Source: Nitrospirota bacterium (GTDB taxonomy: Bacteria > JACPQY01). From it: a stretch of 58,911 nt of DNA. This document shows positions 27,370-36,393 of this stretch, one piece after another. The notes beneath the pieces were generated by a model that did no database searches, was not told where the DNA came from, and saw only the letters and a program-made list of their open reading frames with translations. Within the stretch, counting starts at the first letter, position 1. Each line of letters begins with the position of its first letter. A program made the translations under genes and the position numbers. The stretch covers positions 1 to 58,911 of the forward strand of contig JACPQY010000016.1 of assembly GCA_016190245.1 (NCBI GenBank), read 5' to 3'.

Positions 27370-30051
27370 CTACGCCTCGCGCCCAGCCAAGTCCTCGAGG
27401 AGTCGCGCGACGAGCGCCGTCCATCCCGTTTGATGGCTGGCTCCCATTCCACGGCCCGTGTCGCCGTGAAAGTACTCATGGAAGAGCACCAAGTCTCTCC
27501 AGTGGGGATCGCCGGCATGCCGGCGGTCATCGCCCATGGAGGGTCGCCGACCTGTGTCGCCCCGCCGGAAGAGGGCCGCCACACGGGAAGCCATCTCGTG
27601 CGCCACCTCCCCCAGATTCATCAGGCGGCCGGAGCCCGTGGGACACTCCACGCGCAGCGTGTCGCGATAGAAATGGTGATACCTTTCGAGCGCCTCGATG
27701 AGGAGGTAGTTCAGCGGCAGCCAGACCGGACCCCTCCAGTTGGAGTTGCCCCCAAACATACCTGTGGTGGACTCCCCGGGAACGTACTCGATACGGTATT
27801 CCTCACCATTCATGTGAAACACGAAAGGTCTATCATTATGATGCCGTGACATCGACCTTATTCCAAACGGAGACAGGAACTCGTTCTCGTCCAGCAGATA
27901 TCGGAGAACGCGCTCCAGGCGTTTGCGCGAAGGCACTGCAAGCAGCGTGTGCTCGTGCTCGTGCTCCCGCAGCGTTTCCATGTAGGAGATAAAATGTACC
28001 AGATCCTTGCGGTTCCTGAGGAACCATTCCATCCGGCGCGAGAATCCTTTCAGCCTGCCCAGGGCCTCCGATTCGAGCACTTCCACCGCCAGGAGGGGAA
28101 TGAGCCCCACCATGGACCTCACACGGATGGGATGCGGGTGCCCGCGCAGCATGAGCTGGTCGTAGTAGAACCCATCCTCTTCGTCCCACAGGCCGGTCCC
28201 GCCCAGCAGATTCATGGCATCGCTGATGGCCACAAAATGCTCGAAGAACTTCGATGCCACATCCTCGTAGGCGGGATCCTCGCGCGCCAACTCCAGAGCC
28301 ATCGAGAGCATGGTGGTGCAGAAAAACGCCATCCACGCCGTACCGTCTGCCTGCTCGAGAACCCCACCGGTGGGGAGCGGCTTCGAGCGGTCGAACACAC
28401 CGATGTTGTCGAGCCCGAGGAAGCCTCCCGAGAAGAGATGCTGCCCCTCGGTGTCCTTCCGGTTTACCCACCACGTGAAGTTGAGCAGGAGTTTCTGGAA
28501 CGTGCGGGAGAGGAAGACGCGGTCCCGCTGCCCTCGGGGCCCGGTCATCTTGTAGACGCGCCAGCAGGCCCACGCGTGGACGGGCGGATTGACGTCCGAG
28601 AACCCGAACTCGTAGGCGGGGATTTGTCCGTTGGGATGCATGTACCATTCGCGCAGGAGGAGCACGAGCTGTTCCTTGGCGAATTGCGGATCGAGGCGGG
28701 CGAAGGGGATGGCATGAAATGCCAGATCCCACGCCGCGTACCAAGGGTACTCCCACTTGTCGGGCATGGAGACGACGTCCCGGTTGTAGAGGTGGCGCCA
28801 GTCATGATTCCGCCCCTGCTTGCGCGCCTCAGGCGGCGGAGGTTGGGCGGGATCTCCCTCCAACCAGTGGGTGATCACGTAGTGGTAGAACTGTTTGGAA
28901 TGAAGGAGCCCCGCGTACGCCTGGCGGGCAATTGAGTTCTCATCCTCCGCCAAACCCTTCGGAATCAGCGCGTCATAGAACGCATGGGATTCCGCGACGC
29001 GCTGCCAAAACACTTCGTCGAACGGCTCACCAAAGATCTCCTCCGGCGCCTCCCGTTCACTGAAGAGCCGGAGGCAGATCTGGCGCGTCGCACCGGGAGG
29101 ACAGTCCAGCGCGTAGTGGGCGGCGGCTTTCGTGCCGCATCCCGCGGGATTGACGGCTTCGCGGCGGCCGCCGATCACGCGGTCATGAAACGCGTCTTTC
29201 ACATAGGTCGAGCCATCGGCCGAGCCAAAAAGCCGCGAGGCGTTCGTCTCGTTTTCCGTGAACAGCCACTCGGGCGGTCGCCCGTCCGGGCCGGTGGCAG
29301 CGGCCAGCCTGAACCGACCGAGAGAGGAGTGGTCCGCCCGAACGGCGGCTGAGCCATCGCGGGTGATAACCGGCCGCGGTGGATAGCCCTCCCCCGCGCG
29401 CCCCCAAGACCACGTGTTCCGGAACCAGAGCTGGGCCAAGACACGGAGAGCGGCCGCCTCCGGTCCTCGATTGGTAATCGTGATCCGGATGAGCACGTCG
29501 TCCGGCGAGGCCTTGGCGTACTCGGCGACGACGTCGAAATAGCGGCCCTCATCAAAGACACCCGTGTCCTCGAGTTCCCACTCGGGCTCGCCCCGTCCAC
29601 GCCGCCGCCCCTCTTCGACCAGGCGGGCGTACGGAAATTCGGCTTGCGGATACCTGTACAGCGACTTGAAATACGAGTGCGTCGGTGTCGAATCGAGGTA
29701 GAAGTAGCATTCCTTGACGTCCTCCCCGTGATTGCCCTCCGGTCCGGCCAGACCGAAAAGCCGTTCCTTCAGGATGGGGTCCCGCCCGTTCCAGAGCGCG
29801 AGGGCGAAGCAGAGCCGGCCTTCGCGATCGCACATGCCCAAGAGCCCGTCCTCACCCCACCGATAGGCGCGGCTCCGGGCGTGGTCGTGCGGGAAATAGG
29901 TCCACGAGTTGCCATCCGCCGAGTAGTCCTCGCGCACGGTTCCCCACTGCCGCTCCGCGAGGTACGGCCCCCACCGCTTCCAGTTCTTCTCGCGACGCGC
30001 GTCTTCCTCGAGGCGACGCGCCTCCGCGCCGGGGTCCGCCGGTGGGACCAC
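27370..30051 (-). CDS. GH63/MGH1-like glucosidase
   Basis: The product is 893 residues from a GTG that follows the sthA stop by two bases. It belongs to the bacterial GH63-type (alpha/alpha)6 glucosidases related to mannosylglycerate hydrolase. The signs are [14 protein letters not shown]-like sequence (here [20 protein letters not shown]), [17 protein letters not shown], and [17 protein letters not shown] near the C-terminus. No signal peptide is seen, so it is cytoplasmic. Likely substrates are small alpha-glucosides such as glucosylglycerate or kojibiose-type sugars, and this cannot be resolved from sequence alone. Co-transcription with debranching enzyme, glk and zwf points to glucose release. 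Confidence 0.82.
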   Translation of the reverse strand: MVPPADPGAEARRLEEDARREKNWKRWGPYLAERQWGTVREDYSADGNSWTYFPHDHARSRAYRWGEDGLLGMCDREGRLCFALALWNGRDPILKERLFGLAGPEGNHGEDVKECYFYLDSTPTHSYFKSLYRYPQAEFPYARLVEEGRRRGRGEPEWELEDTGVFDEGRYFDVVAEYAKASPDDVLIRITITNRGPEAAALRVLAQLWFRNTWSWGRAGEGYPPRPVITRDGSAAVRADHSSLGRFRLAAATGPDGRPPEWLFTENETNASRLFGSADGSTYVKDAFHDRVIGGRREAVNPAGCGTKAAAHYALDCPPGATRQICLRLFSEREAPEEIFGEPFDEVFWQRVAESHAFYDALIPKGLAEDENSIARQAYAGLLHSKQFYHYVITHWLEGDPAQPPPPEARKQGRNHDWRHLYNRDVVSMPDKWEYPWYAAWDLAFHAIPFARLDPQFAKEQLVLLLREWYMHPNGQIPAYEFGFSDVNPPVHAWACWRVYKMTGPRGQRDRVFLSRTFQKLLLNFTWWVNRKDTEGQHLFSGGFLGLDNIGVFDRSKPLPTGGVLEQADGTAWMAFFCTTMLSMALELAREDPAYEDVASKFFEHFVAISDAMNLLGGTGLWDEEDGFYYDQLMLRGHPHPIRVRSMVGLIPLLAVEVLESEALGRLKGFSRRMEWFLRNRKDLVHFISYMETLREHEHEHTLLAVPSRKRLERVLRYLLDENEFLSPFGIRSMSRHHNDRPFVFHMNGEEYRIEYVPGESTTGMFGGNSNWRGPVWLPLNYLLIEALERYHHFYRDTLRVECPTGSGRLMNLGEVAHEMASRVAALFRRGDTGRRPSMGDDRRHAGDPHWRDLVLFHEYFHGDTGRGMGASHQTGWTALVARLLEDLAGREA

Positions 30052-30053
30052 GG

Positions 30054-31445
30054 TCAGTTGGGTGTCCAGTGACCGAGGGCGTCATAGGCCGCGTACTTGT
30101 ACGCGTCGCACAACGTCGGGTAGTTGAACACCGAGGCGATGAAGAAATCCACCGTCCCCTGCATCATGAGGCACGCGACGCCCACGTGGACGATCTCGGA
30201 GGCGTTTTCACCCACGAGGTGGACGCCCAGGAGCCGGCGGCTCTGCGCGTCGAAGAGGAGCTTCACAAAACCATCGGTTCCGACGATCTGCCCGCGCGGA
30301 TTGTTCGCGAAGGATGTCTTGCCCGCCACGTAGCGAACGCCTTTCTCCTTCAACTCCCGCTCCGCGAGCCCGGCGCAGGAGACCTCGGGGATGGTGTAGA
30401 TCCCGTACGGCAAGACAGACGAAACCCGGTCCTTGTACTTGAGGTCGAAGGCGTGACACATCGCCACCCTCCCCTGCTCCATCGACGTGGACGCGAGCGC
30501 CGGAAAGCCGATTACATCCCCCGCGGCATAGATGTGGGACACGCACGTCTGGAAATGCTCGTTTGCCGCGAGTTGCCCCCGATCGCCGGCCTCGATCCCG
30601 ACGCCCTCAAGTCCCAACTCGGCCGTGTTGCCAACACGCCCTGACGCAAACAGAAGCTTCTCGCTCACCACTTCCCGCCCATCTTTCAGAAGGGTTACCA
30701 CTCCCCTTCCTAACTCCTCCTTCACCCGCTCGACCGTCGCGTTGAACACGACTCTGACACCCAGCCTCGCGGTCATCGAGGTGCAGAGAGCACGAGCCAC
30801 GTCTTCGTCCAGGAAGGGGAGTAGGCGATCCCGACCATCCACGAGGCTCACCGGGATACCGAGCGCGGCAAAGAGACACGCGTACTCGCAACCGATCACT
30901 CCTCCCCCGATAATCGTGAGGCTCTTCGGGAAGGCGTCCAGGCCAAGGATGGAATCGCTGTCGTAGATCTTCGAATCGTCAAATGCGATGTTCGAGGGGC
31001 GATGGGGACTCGATCCCGTGGCGATGAGGATGATGTCGCCTTGCAATAGCTCCGATCCGTTGGTGCCTCGCACCTCCACCGTGTGCGGGTCCGCGAAACG
31101 GGCCGTCCCGCGGAAGGTCTCGATACCGTGGCGTCGCAGGTTGCGGTCCACCTGTTCACGTTGCTCGTGCTGGATCTGGTCCTTGCGATGCATGAAGCTT
31201 TGCACCGTGACACCGTTCTTGAGCTTCCAGTCCACGTGGTAGAGTTCCCGCGCCTTGAGGCCGGAGAAGAAAATCGCGGCCTCGCGCAGCGTCTTGCTCG
31301 GCAATGTGCCCGTGTTGACGCACGCCCCGCCGAAAACCGGAGCCCTTTCGATGAGGGCCACGCTTTTGCCGAAGTAGGCGGCTTGCGCGGCGCCCTTTTC
31401 GCCCGCCGGCCCGCCCCCAATTACGATCAGGTCGTACCTCTTCAG
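30054..31445 (-). CDS. sthA: Soluble (Si-specific) NAD(P)+ transhydrogenase, probable CTG start
   Basis: This flavoprotein equilibrates NADPH and NAD+, which suits an operon rich in dehydrogenases. The frame contains the FAD motif [20 protein letters not shown] at the extreme N-terminus, [19 protein letters not shown] with one cysteine where dithiol enzymes have two, [17 protein letters not shown], and [15 protein letters not shown]. There is no ATG, GTG or TTG between the upstream stop at 31476-31478 and the FAD motif. A CTG at 31445 lies exactly eight bases after GGAGG and gives 463 residues, the normal family length. An internal GTG at 31361 would remove the FAD-binding motif. It is the first gene of the operon, and its promoter must lie in the 170 bp before the divergent gene at 31616. 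Confidence 0.88.
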   Translation of the reverse strand: MKRYDLIVIGGGPAGEKGAAQAAYFGKSVALIERAPVFGGACVNTGTLPSKTLREAAIFFSGLKARELYHVDWKLKNGVTVQSFMHRKDQIQHEQREQVDRNLRRHGIETFRGTARFADPHTVEVRGTNGSELLQGDIILIATGSSPHRPSNIAFDDSKIYDSDSILGLDAFPKSLTIIGGGVIGCEYACLFAALGIPVSLVDGRDRLLPFLDEDVARALCTSMTARLGVRVVFNATVERVKEELGRGVVTLLKDGREVVSEKLLFASGRVGNTAELGLEGVGIEAGDRGQLAANEHFQTCVSHIYAAGDVIGFPALASTSMEQGRVAMCHAFDLKYKDRVSSVLPYGIYTIPEVSCAGLAERELKEKGVRYVAGKTSFANNPRGQIVGTDGFVKLLFDAQSRRLLGVHLVGENASEIVHVGVACLMMQGTVDFFIASVFNYPTLCDAYKYAAYDALGHWTPN

Positions 31446-31615
31446 GTGGTTTTCCTCCCGAGTGCGGGGGGTATCTTACTCGATCGGCCCCTGCCGCGCG
31501 AGCGCAGTGACTTCATGCGCACGTCCAAGGGGTGTATCTTCCCGCCGTGGATTCCCGCCCTGCGAACCTCGATCACCGCACACGGCCATCCCACCGCATC
31601 TGCGGCCGGACCGTC

Positions 31616-32620
31616 ATGATTCCAAGCCTGATCGCCATCGCCGCCGCCTGCTCCTCGGAGAGATCCGGGACACGCCTCCTGATCATCGACGACGACGTCG
31701 GGTTCGATCTCGCCGTGGTCCGCCGCGAAGGCGCGTACGATGCGCCGTTTGACCTGAAAGTGCCCTTCACGGATCCGGATGGCGGCCTGGAGGTGATCTA
31801 TGCGGGACGGGATCCTTCCGTGGAGCTCCTCGGGGTGACCTGCCTTTTCGGCACCGTGTACGAAACCACGTGCGAAGGGGCCGCCAGAAAAGCGCTGGAT
31901 GCGATCAATGGTCCTGACATCCCCGTGCTCGCGGGAGCCATCTCCCCCTTTGACTTGGGGCAGGCCACGCCCGCTGCAGACTTCATCATTCAATCGGTCC
32001 TGAGCCATCCCGGCGACGTCGAGATCGTGGCCTCCGGCCCGCTCACCAATATCGCCACGGCCCTCATGATCGAGCCCTCGATTCGCGAGCGATGGAAAGC
32101 CCTCCACGTGCTGAGCGGCGAGTTCCGGATGGGATCCGATATCCAACAGTTCGAGGCCCTGCTGGGAGGAGACCTGAACCTCTCGACCGATTATCCCGCG
32201 GCCAAGTACGTCTTTGAGAACGGTGGACCTTTTCCGCTGTATCCGAACGAACTCATGGACGAGGTGCTCTTCAATCGAACGGACCTTGCCGAGATCGCCG
32301 CCGCAGGCACGCCTCTCTCCGCCCTTGTCGTTTCAGAGACTGAGGAGTGGATGCGCCTGTTCTCGACGGCCGCTGGAGTGGACGGGTTCTATCCTCACGG
32401 GATGACGGGCATCGCGGCGGTCCTCGACCCCACGTATTCCCCCGTTGAATACACCTTCGAGATTCGCTTGGAGGCCATCGGAGAGCCGACCGGCCGACAC
32501 TACTGGGGCTCGATCGCCACGGTTCGAGGGAGCGAGGGCGAGGGCCCCGCCCACGCCATCCGTCTGCGATTCGAGGAGCCTGAGCGATTTCGGCAAGCCT
32601 ATCTCCAGCGGCTGAGATGA
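31616..32620 (+). CDS. Nucleoside-hydrolase-like protein with altered metal ligands
   Basis: The ATG at 31616 is followed by a short hydrophobic stretch ending in AAAC-SS, which may be a weak lipoprotein signal. A GTG at 31532 would add 28 residues without homology. The 334-residue protein has the inosine/uridine-preferring nucleoside hydrolase fold: VELLGVTCLFGT, NGPDIPVLAGA and VASGPLTNIATAL. The N-terminal motif, usually DxDPGxDDA, reads DDDVGFDLA, so the last aspartate is leucine. The late HD pair reads HGM. Both lost aspartates bind calcium in characterised family members. It may bind ribosides without cleaving them, or use a different chemistry. It is divergent from the sthA operon. Confidence 0.7.
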   Translation: MIPSLIAIAAACSSERSGTRLLIIDDDVGFDLAVVRREGAYDAPFDLKVPFTDPDGGLEVIYAGRDPSVELLGVTCLFGTVYETTCEGAARKALDAINGPDIPVLAGAISPFDLGQATPAADFIIQSVLSHPGDVEIVASGPLTNIATALMIEPSIRERWKALHVLSGEFRMGSDIQQFEALLGGDLNLSTDYPAAKYVFENGGPFPLYPNELMDEVLFNRTDLAEIAAAGTPLSALVVSETEEWMRLFSTAAGVDGFYPHGMTGIAAVLDPTYSPVEYTFEIRLEAIGEPTGRHYWGSIATVRGSEGEGPAHAIRLRFEEPERFRQAYLQRLR

Positions 32621-32837
32621 CCCGCGGGCAGCAGTGGCTCCACCCTGCAATCGCCGCTAGGACGTTGAGCCGACTGTTTCAAAGGATGAGATTCCGATGC
32701 GACCTGATCTCTCATGTTTGAAGAATGCTATGCCATTTCCTTTGAAGTGCGGCCAAGATCAAGCCCAGGGCTGGGATATTTCTATGTTTAGATATGTTAC
32801 AGCGGAACGCCTTCCTGCGTGGAACGGGACTTGCTAA

Positions 32838-32849
32838 CTAACCGGTTAG
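32838..32849. promoter_or_regulatory. Palindrome abutting the radical SAM start codon
   Basis: CTAACCGGTTAG is a perfect 12-bp palindrome ending one base before the ATG at 32850. The preceding 200 bp (32621-32837) are noticeably more AT-rich than the rest of the window and hold no gene. This is a plausible operator or a small mRNA hairpin at the start site. No ribosome-binding site is visible next to the ATG. The assignment is tentative. Confidence 0.4.
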
Positions 32850-34517
32850 ATGCTTCGCGCCACCGGCTCCGAGGCCAGGGACAAGGCCATCCGGTCAAAC
32901 GGTAGTGGCCGCAGGACGGTCCGGCGCTGGTCACGCGGGCCGATCCTCCTGATTTACCCCTCCTCGAAGCGCTATTCCGGTTTCATGTCGACCAACCGCT
33001 TCCCCTTCCTGTACACCGCCCACGCCGGGCTTCCGATTCTCGCCGAGATCCTGTCCCGGAAAGGCTACGAGGTGGCAGTCCACGATGACAACATCACCCC
33101 GATCACCGCTTCCCTCCTCCGCCGCGCCTCCTTCGTCGGGATTTCCGTGGAGACCCTCTGGGCCACGCGAGGCTACGAAATCGCGCGCATGGCCAAGGAT
33201 CTCGGCCTTCCGGTCGCCTTTGGCGGTGCCCACGCCACGCTGAACCCCTCCGATGCTCTCGACCACGGGGACTACGTGATCCGAAACGAGGGCGAACACT
33301 CCCTGCCCGATCTCCTCGACGCCTTCGAAACGGGACGTCCGTTGGAGACGGTCCTCGGCCTCTCCTTCCGTGACGGACGAGGGCGGGTGGTACACAACCC
33401 CGAACGACCGTTCCTCACGACTCGCGAACTGGACCAGGTTCCCTGGCCGAATCTCCGCAAGATCCACGGATGGTCCTCGCCCGTGAATCTGCTCGGCCGC
33501 TACATCTACTTCACGATGGTCTCACGAGGCTGCCCTTTCCACTGCAACTTCTGCTCGATCACGCCCGAGTTCGGGAAGGCCTACCGCCACCGCTCCGTCT
33601 CGAACGTGATAGACGAATTGAAGGACCGCTACGACCCGAAGACCCAGTTCCTATTCTTCATGGACGACTCGATCGCCGGCGACACGGAGTATCTGAAGGA
33701 GCTTCTGGAGGAGATGCTCTCGAAGAACGTCGCGCCCCGCATCGGCTGGCACTCGCAGATGCGGTCCGATACGGCGAAGGACAAGAAACTCGTCCGCCTC
33801 ATGCAACGCACCCATTGCCTCTTCGCAACCTTCGGCTTCGAATCCATCGATGACCGGACGCTGCGCTACATGCGCAAGGGGCAGAACCTGAAGCTCATCC
33901 AGGAGTGCATCCGCACGATGCAGGCGCACGACATCATCGTGAACGGATTCTTCATGCTCGGCTCGGACCACGACACGGTCGCGAGCATCCGCGAGACGGT
34001 GGATTTCGCGCTCAAGAATTGCGTCATCGCCGGCTTCATGCCGATGACCCCCTTCCCTGGGACGCCGTTCTTCGCGGACCTGGAGCGCGAAGGACGCATC
34101 TTCACCCGCCACTGGGAGCTTTACGATGTGCAGCACGTCGTGTACTGGCCCAAACAGATCAGCCCCTACGATCTCTACATGGGATGCCTGGATGCGTACC
34201 GGAAGTTCTACACCGACCAGCCGAGCATGTTTGCCGTGAAAATGCGCAGGGCCGCTCCCAAGCTTTTCAGGGCGCTAAGGCTTTGGAATCCCGTCAGCTA
34301 CCTCCGGCCGCACACGCACATCTTCAACCTCGCCACGCTCTGGCCCCTGCTGAAGCTGGTGGACTACGGCAAGGAAATCGCGGCCAACCTCGACTACATC
34401 GCCTACTTGCGTTCCTTGGATCGTGATCACCCTCGGGAATTCGTTCCGCGTGCCGGATTGGTGCAGGACGTGCTCAGTTGGCGCCCTGCCAAGAAGTTGA
34501 TGGCCCTGGCGGCGTAG
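32850..34517 (+). CDS. B12-binding-domain radical SAM protein
   Basis: The product is 555 residues. The N-terminal cobalamin-binding fold covers about residues 30-170 (ILLIYPSSKRYSG, YTAHAGLPILAEILSRKGYEV, SFVGISVETLWATRGYEIA, VAFGGAHATLNP). The radical SAM domain begins at VSRGCPFHCNFCSI near residue 225, where the CxxxCxxC triad binds the [4Fe-4S] cluster. The C-terminal 150 residues are basic and aromatic-rich. This class makes methylations or rearrangements on lipids, cofactors or natural products, and the substrate cannot be deduced. It precedes the molybdenum-cofactor cluster by 157 bp, but a separate promoter (34570-34599) suggests independent transcription. It is not MoaA. Confidence 0.85.
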   Translation: MLRATGSEARDKAIRSNGSGRRTVRRWSRGPILLIYPSSKRYSGFMSTNRFPFLYTAHAGLPILAEILSRKGYEVAVHDDNITPITASLLRRASFVGISVETLWATRGYEIARMAKDLGLPVAFGGAHATLNPSDALDHGDYVIRNEGEHSLPDLLDAFETGRPLETVLGLSFRDGRGRVVHNPERPFLTTRELDQVPWPNLRKIHGWSSPVNLLGRYIYFTMVSRGCPFHCNFCSITPEFGKAYRHRSVSNVIDELKDRYDPKTQFLFFMDDSIAGDTEYLKELLEEMLSKNVAPRIGWHSQMRSDTAKDKKLVRLMQRTHCLFATFGFESIDDRTLRYMRKGQNLKLIQECIRTMQAHDIIVNGFFMLGSDHDTVASIRETVDFALKNCVIAGFMPMTPFPGTPFFADLEREGRIFTRHWELYDVQHVVYWPKQISPYDLYMGCLDAYRKFYTDQPSMFAVKMRRAAPKLFRALRLWNPVSYLRPHTHIFNLATLWPLLKLVDYGKEIAANLDYIAYLRSLDRDHPREFVPRAGLVQDVLSWRPAKKLMALAA

Positions 34518-34569
34518 CACATCGGGCCATTGCAGAATCGAGACGATTTCAAGCCCCTGTTTCCCAGAC

Positions 34570-34599
34570 TTGACAGGGGCCAGCCTATTTTGGTCTAAC
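34570..34599 (+). promoter_or_regulatory. Promoter of the molybdenum-cofactor cluster
   Basis: A perfect -35 box TTGACA is at 34570-34575. After an 18-bp spacer comes TCTAAC at 34594-34599, a four-of-six match to the -10 box. Transcription would start about 34606, some 70 nt before the mobA-moaD ATG. No other good promoter is visible in the 157 bp between the radical SAM stop and this gene. Confidence 0.5.
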
Positions 34600-34674
34600 C
34601 TCTGGTATAGGCACGGCGTTTCCCGCGAAGCCTTGGCCCGTTGCTTGCGCGGTGAGAGGCAGGTAGCATCCAGT

Positions 34675-35616
34675 ATGTTGAACTCGGTGGCATCTTTTTG
34701 CGTGGCGGCCGGCGGTCAAGCGAGCCGCTTCGGATCCGACAAGAGGTTTGCGTACTTTCGAGGGCATTCCTTCATCGAGATCATCCTGTGTAAAGGCATT
34801 GAGCTTGGTTGGCCGATCCTTCTGTCGGTCCAGGAGGAAGAGCAGGCTCGCGCGGTACTGGACTCCCTCCCCCCGGCGGTGCGAACCGACATCCGAGTGG
34901 TCACCGACATTCCTGGCACGGCCGGACCGATCGCAGGGCTTTGTGCGACACTGCGAGCCGCACATACCCCGTACGTGTTTTTCGCCGCGGTTGATCTGCC
35001 CCTTCTGGATCACCGCCTCGCGATAGACTTGGTCCGCGTCGGAAACGAGGGCGGCTACCACATTGTGGTGCCGCGGACCGCGCGGCGCATCGAGCCGATG
35101 GCTGCCGTCTACTCCCGGTCTTGTCTGCCCGATCTGGACGTCTACGTCGCCTCTCGAAAGAACTCCCTGCAAGGCTTCATACGATCGCTCCCCCCGAACC
35201 GGGTCTTGTGCTACGTGCCGAGACCGGGCGAGCGCGCGCAGTTCCACAACGTCAACCGGCCTGAGGATCTCGATCGCATCGAGATGGCCCCCGAGGTCGC
35301 CGAGCAGGTCTCTCCCACACCCGCCGCTCGCGTGCAGGTTCGGTTCTATGGCCGTGCTAGAGATCTGGCCGGCATTGAGACGGATGACGTCGATCTCCCG
35401 TCCGATCCCTCCGTGGGAGAGTTCCGGAAGGCACTCTACGAGCGCTTTCCCGCCCTCTCGCCGTTTGGACAGCGCCTGGCCGTCGCGGTGGTGGACCGGG
35501 CCGCCCAGAGCCGAGGCTCATCCGGAGACGGGGCGCCCGCTTCGGTGGTGTCCGACGCGCACTACCTCGCGTCCGGGGACGAGGTTCTCGTGTTGCCTCC
35601 GGTCACTGGGGGCTAG
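34675..35616 (+). CDS. Fusion of MobA-like molybdenum cofactor guanylyltransferase and MoaD
   Basis: The ATG at 34675 gives 313 residues. Residues 1 to about 205 are a MobA-type nucleotidyltransferase with AAGGQASRFGSDKR at the N-terminus, VTDIPGTAGPIAGLCATL, and FFAAVDLPLLD for metal binding. The closing NVNRPEDL motif is near residue 200. A linker rich in Pro/Glu follows. Residues about 222-313 form a ubiquitin-like MoaD, starting VQVRFYGRARDLAG and ending in the essential GG (PPVTGG). MoaD carries the sulfur for molybdopterin synthase, and MobA attaches GMP to the finished cofactor. A fusion of these two non-consecutive steps is unusual. The next genes, moaE and moaC-moaB, complete the set. 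Confidence 0.88.
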   Translation: MLNSVASFCVAAGGQASRFGSDKRFAYFRGHSFIEIILCKGIELGWPILLSVQEEEQARAVLDSLPPAVRTDIRVVTDIPGTAGPIAGLCATLRAAHTPYVFFAAVDLPLLDHRLAIDLVRVGNEGGYHIVVPRTARRIEPMAAVYSRSCLPDLDVYVASRKNSLQGFIRSLPPNRVLCYVPRPGERAQFHNVNRPEDLDRIEMAPEVAEQVSPTPAARVQVRFYGRARDLAGIETDDVDLPSDPSVGEFRKALYERFPALSPFGQRLAVAVVDRAAQSRGSSGDGAPASVVSDAHYLASGDEVLVLPPVTGG

Positions 35617-35752
35617 TACCATGTTGACTAGTTCTTGGAACAGATCGGTGCCTCCAACATGGTACTTTCGGAACGATGTTTGCTTCCGCAAACATCGTTC
35701 CGATGGTCCCGCGTCGGTGACAATCTGCTCCAACAATTCCTCAACGCGGGAC
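35615..35752. repeat. Three consecutive stem-loops between mobA-moaD and moaE
   Basis: There are three perfect inverted repeats in a row. Arms of 12 bp lie at 35615-35626 and 35655-35666 (AGTACCATGTTG/CAACATGGTACT, starting in the stop codon). Arms of 16 bp lie at 35668-35683 and 35688-35703 with a four-base loop TTCC, a very stable hairpin. Arms of 9 bp lie at 35706-35714 and 35744-35752 (GTCCCGCGT/ACGCGGGAC). The rest of the 261-bp gap is GC-rich and has a further imperfect palindrome around 35812-35856. The block has no coding potential and might be a small mobile or regulatory element, or an mRNA-processing site. Confidence 0.7.
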
Positions 35753-35877
35753 TAGGAGAGGAAGATGCCTCCTGCTGCCTCTGGACTCGTATGGAGCGAT
35801 TCTGACCCGCCTGCCCGCCAGAGCTGGCACGGCGGGCCTGCCGAGCCGCGGGCAGGTCGCTGCGCACGAACCGACGC

Positions 35878-36393
35878 ATGGGAATCCGTCCCTACCTCGC
35901 GTCAGGCGGGGCGAACGGCAGGCGACCCGTGAAATTCCTCACGCGCGACCCGATTGAGACGGAGCCGTATCTGGCCAAGGTGGCCGGCGAGGACTTTGGA
36001 GGCACGGCCGCGTTCATCGGTACGGTTCGGTCGCTGAATGAGGGTCGCCGCGTGGTCTCGATCACGTTCGAGGCCGCGGAGCCTCTCGCGGAGACGGCGC
36101 TCCAGCGGATTTACGAGGCGATGCGGGCGCGCCTCGCGGGAGGCCAAGCCGCGCTCATCCATCGGGTGGGGGAAGTCAAGGTCGGCGAGATCGCCGTTCT
36201 GATCGCCGCGTCCAGCGCGCATCGCCGTGAGGCTTTCGACGCCGTCCGCGAGGCCATCGAGACGCTCAAGGCGTCGGTCCCGATCTGGAAGAAGGAGCAG
36301 TATGCGGACGGAACGAGCGCCTGGCTCGATGGGTGCGCGCTCGAACCGCCCACACATCCCGGGGAGGAACCTCATGTACGACACCAGCGATAA
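35878..36393 (+). CDS. moaE: Molybdopterin synthase catalytic subunit
   Basis: MoaE joins two MoaD thiocarboxylates to precursor Z to make molybdopterin. The frame starts at ATG 35878 (171 residues). A GTG at 35929 (VKFLTRDPIE...) gives the usual length of about 154 residues and is a credible alternative, as neither has a clear ribosome-binding site. Motifs are FGGTAAFIGTVR, VSITFEAAEPLAE, HRVGEVKVGE and PIWKKEQYADG with the catalytic lysines. Its end overlaps moaC-moaB by 20 bp. Confidence 0.92.
   Translation: MGIRPYLASGGANGRRPVKFLTRDPIETEPYLAKVAGEDFGGTAAFIGTVRSLNEGRRVVSITFEAAEPLAETALQRIYEAMRARLAGGQAALIHRVGEVKVGEIAVLIAASSAHRREAFDAVREAIETLKASVPIWKKEQYADGTSAWLDGCALEPPTHPGEEPHVRHQR

Noticed and set aside
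32621-32837. Possible tRNA or small RNA in the AT-rich gap
   Set aside because: I could not fold a cloverleaf or find a conserved T-loop, and there is no promoter-terminator pair.
35518-35879. Two small minus-strand frames across the stem-loop block
   Set aside because: Their shared peptides arise only from the inverted repeats, and there is no start signal.
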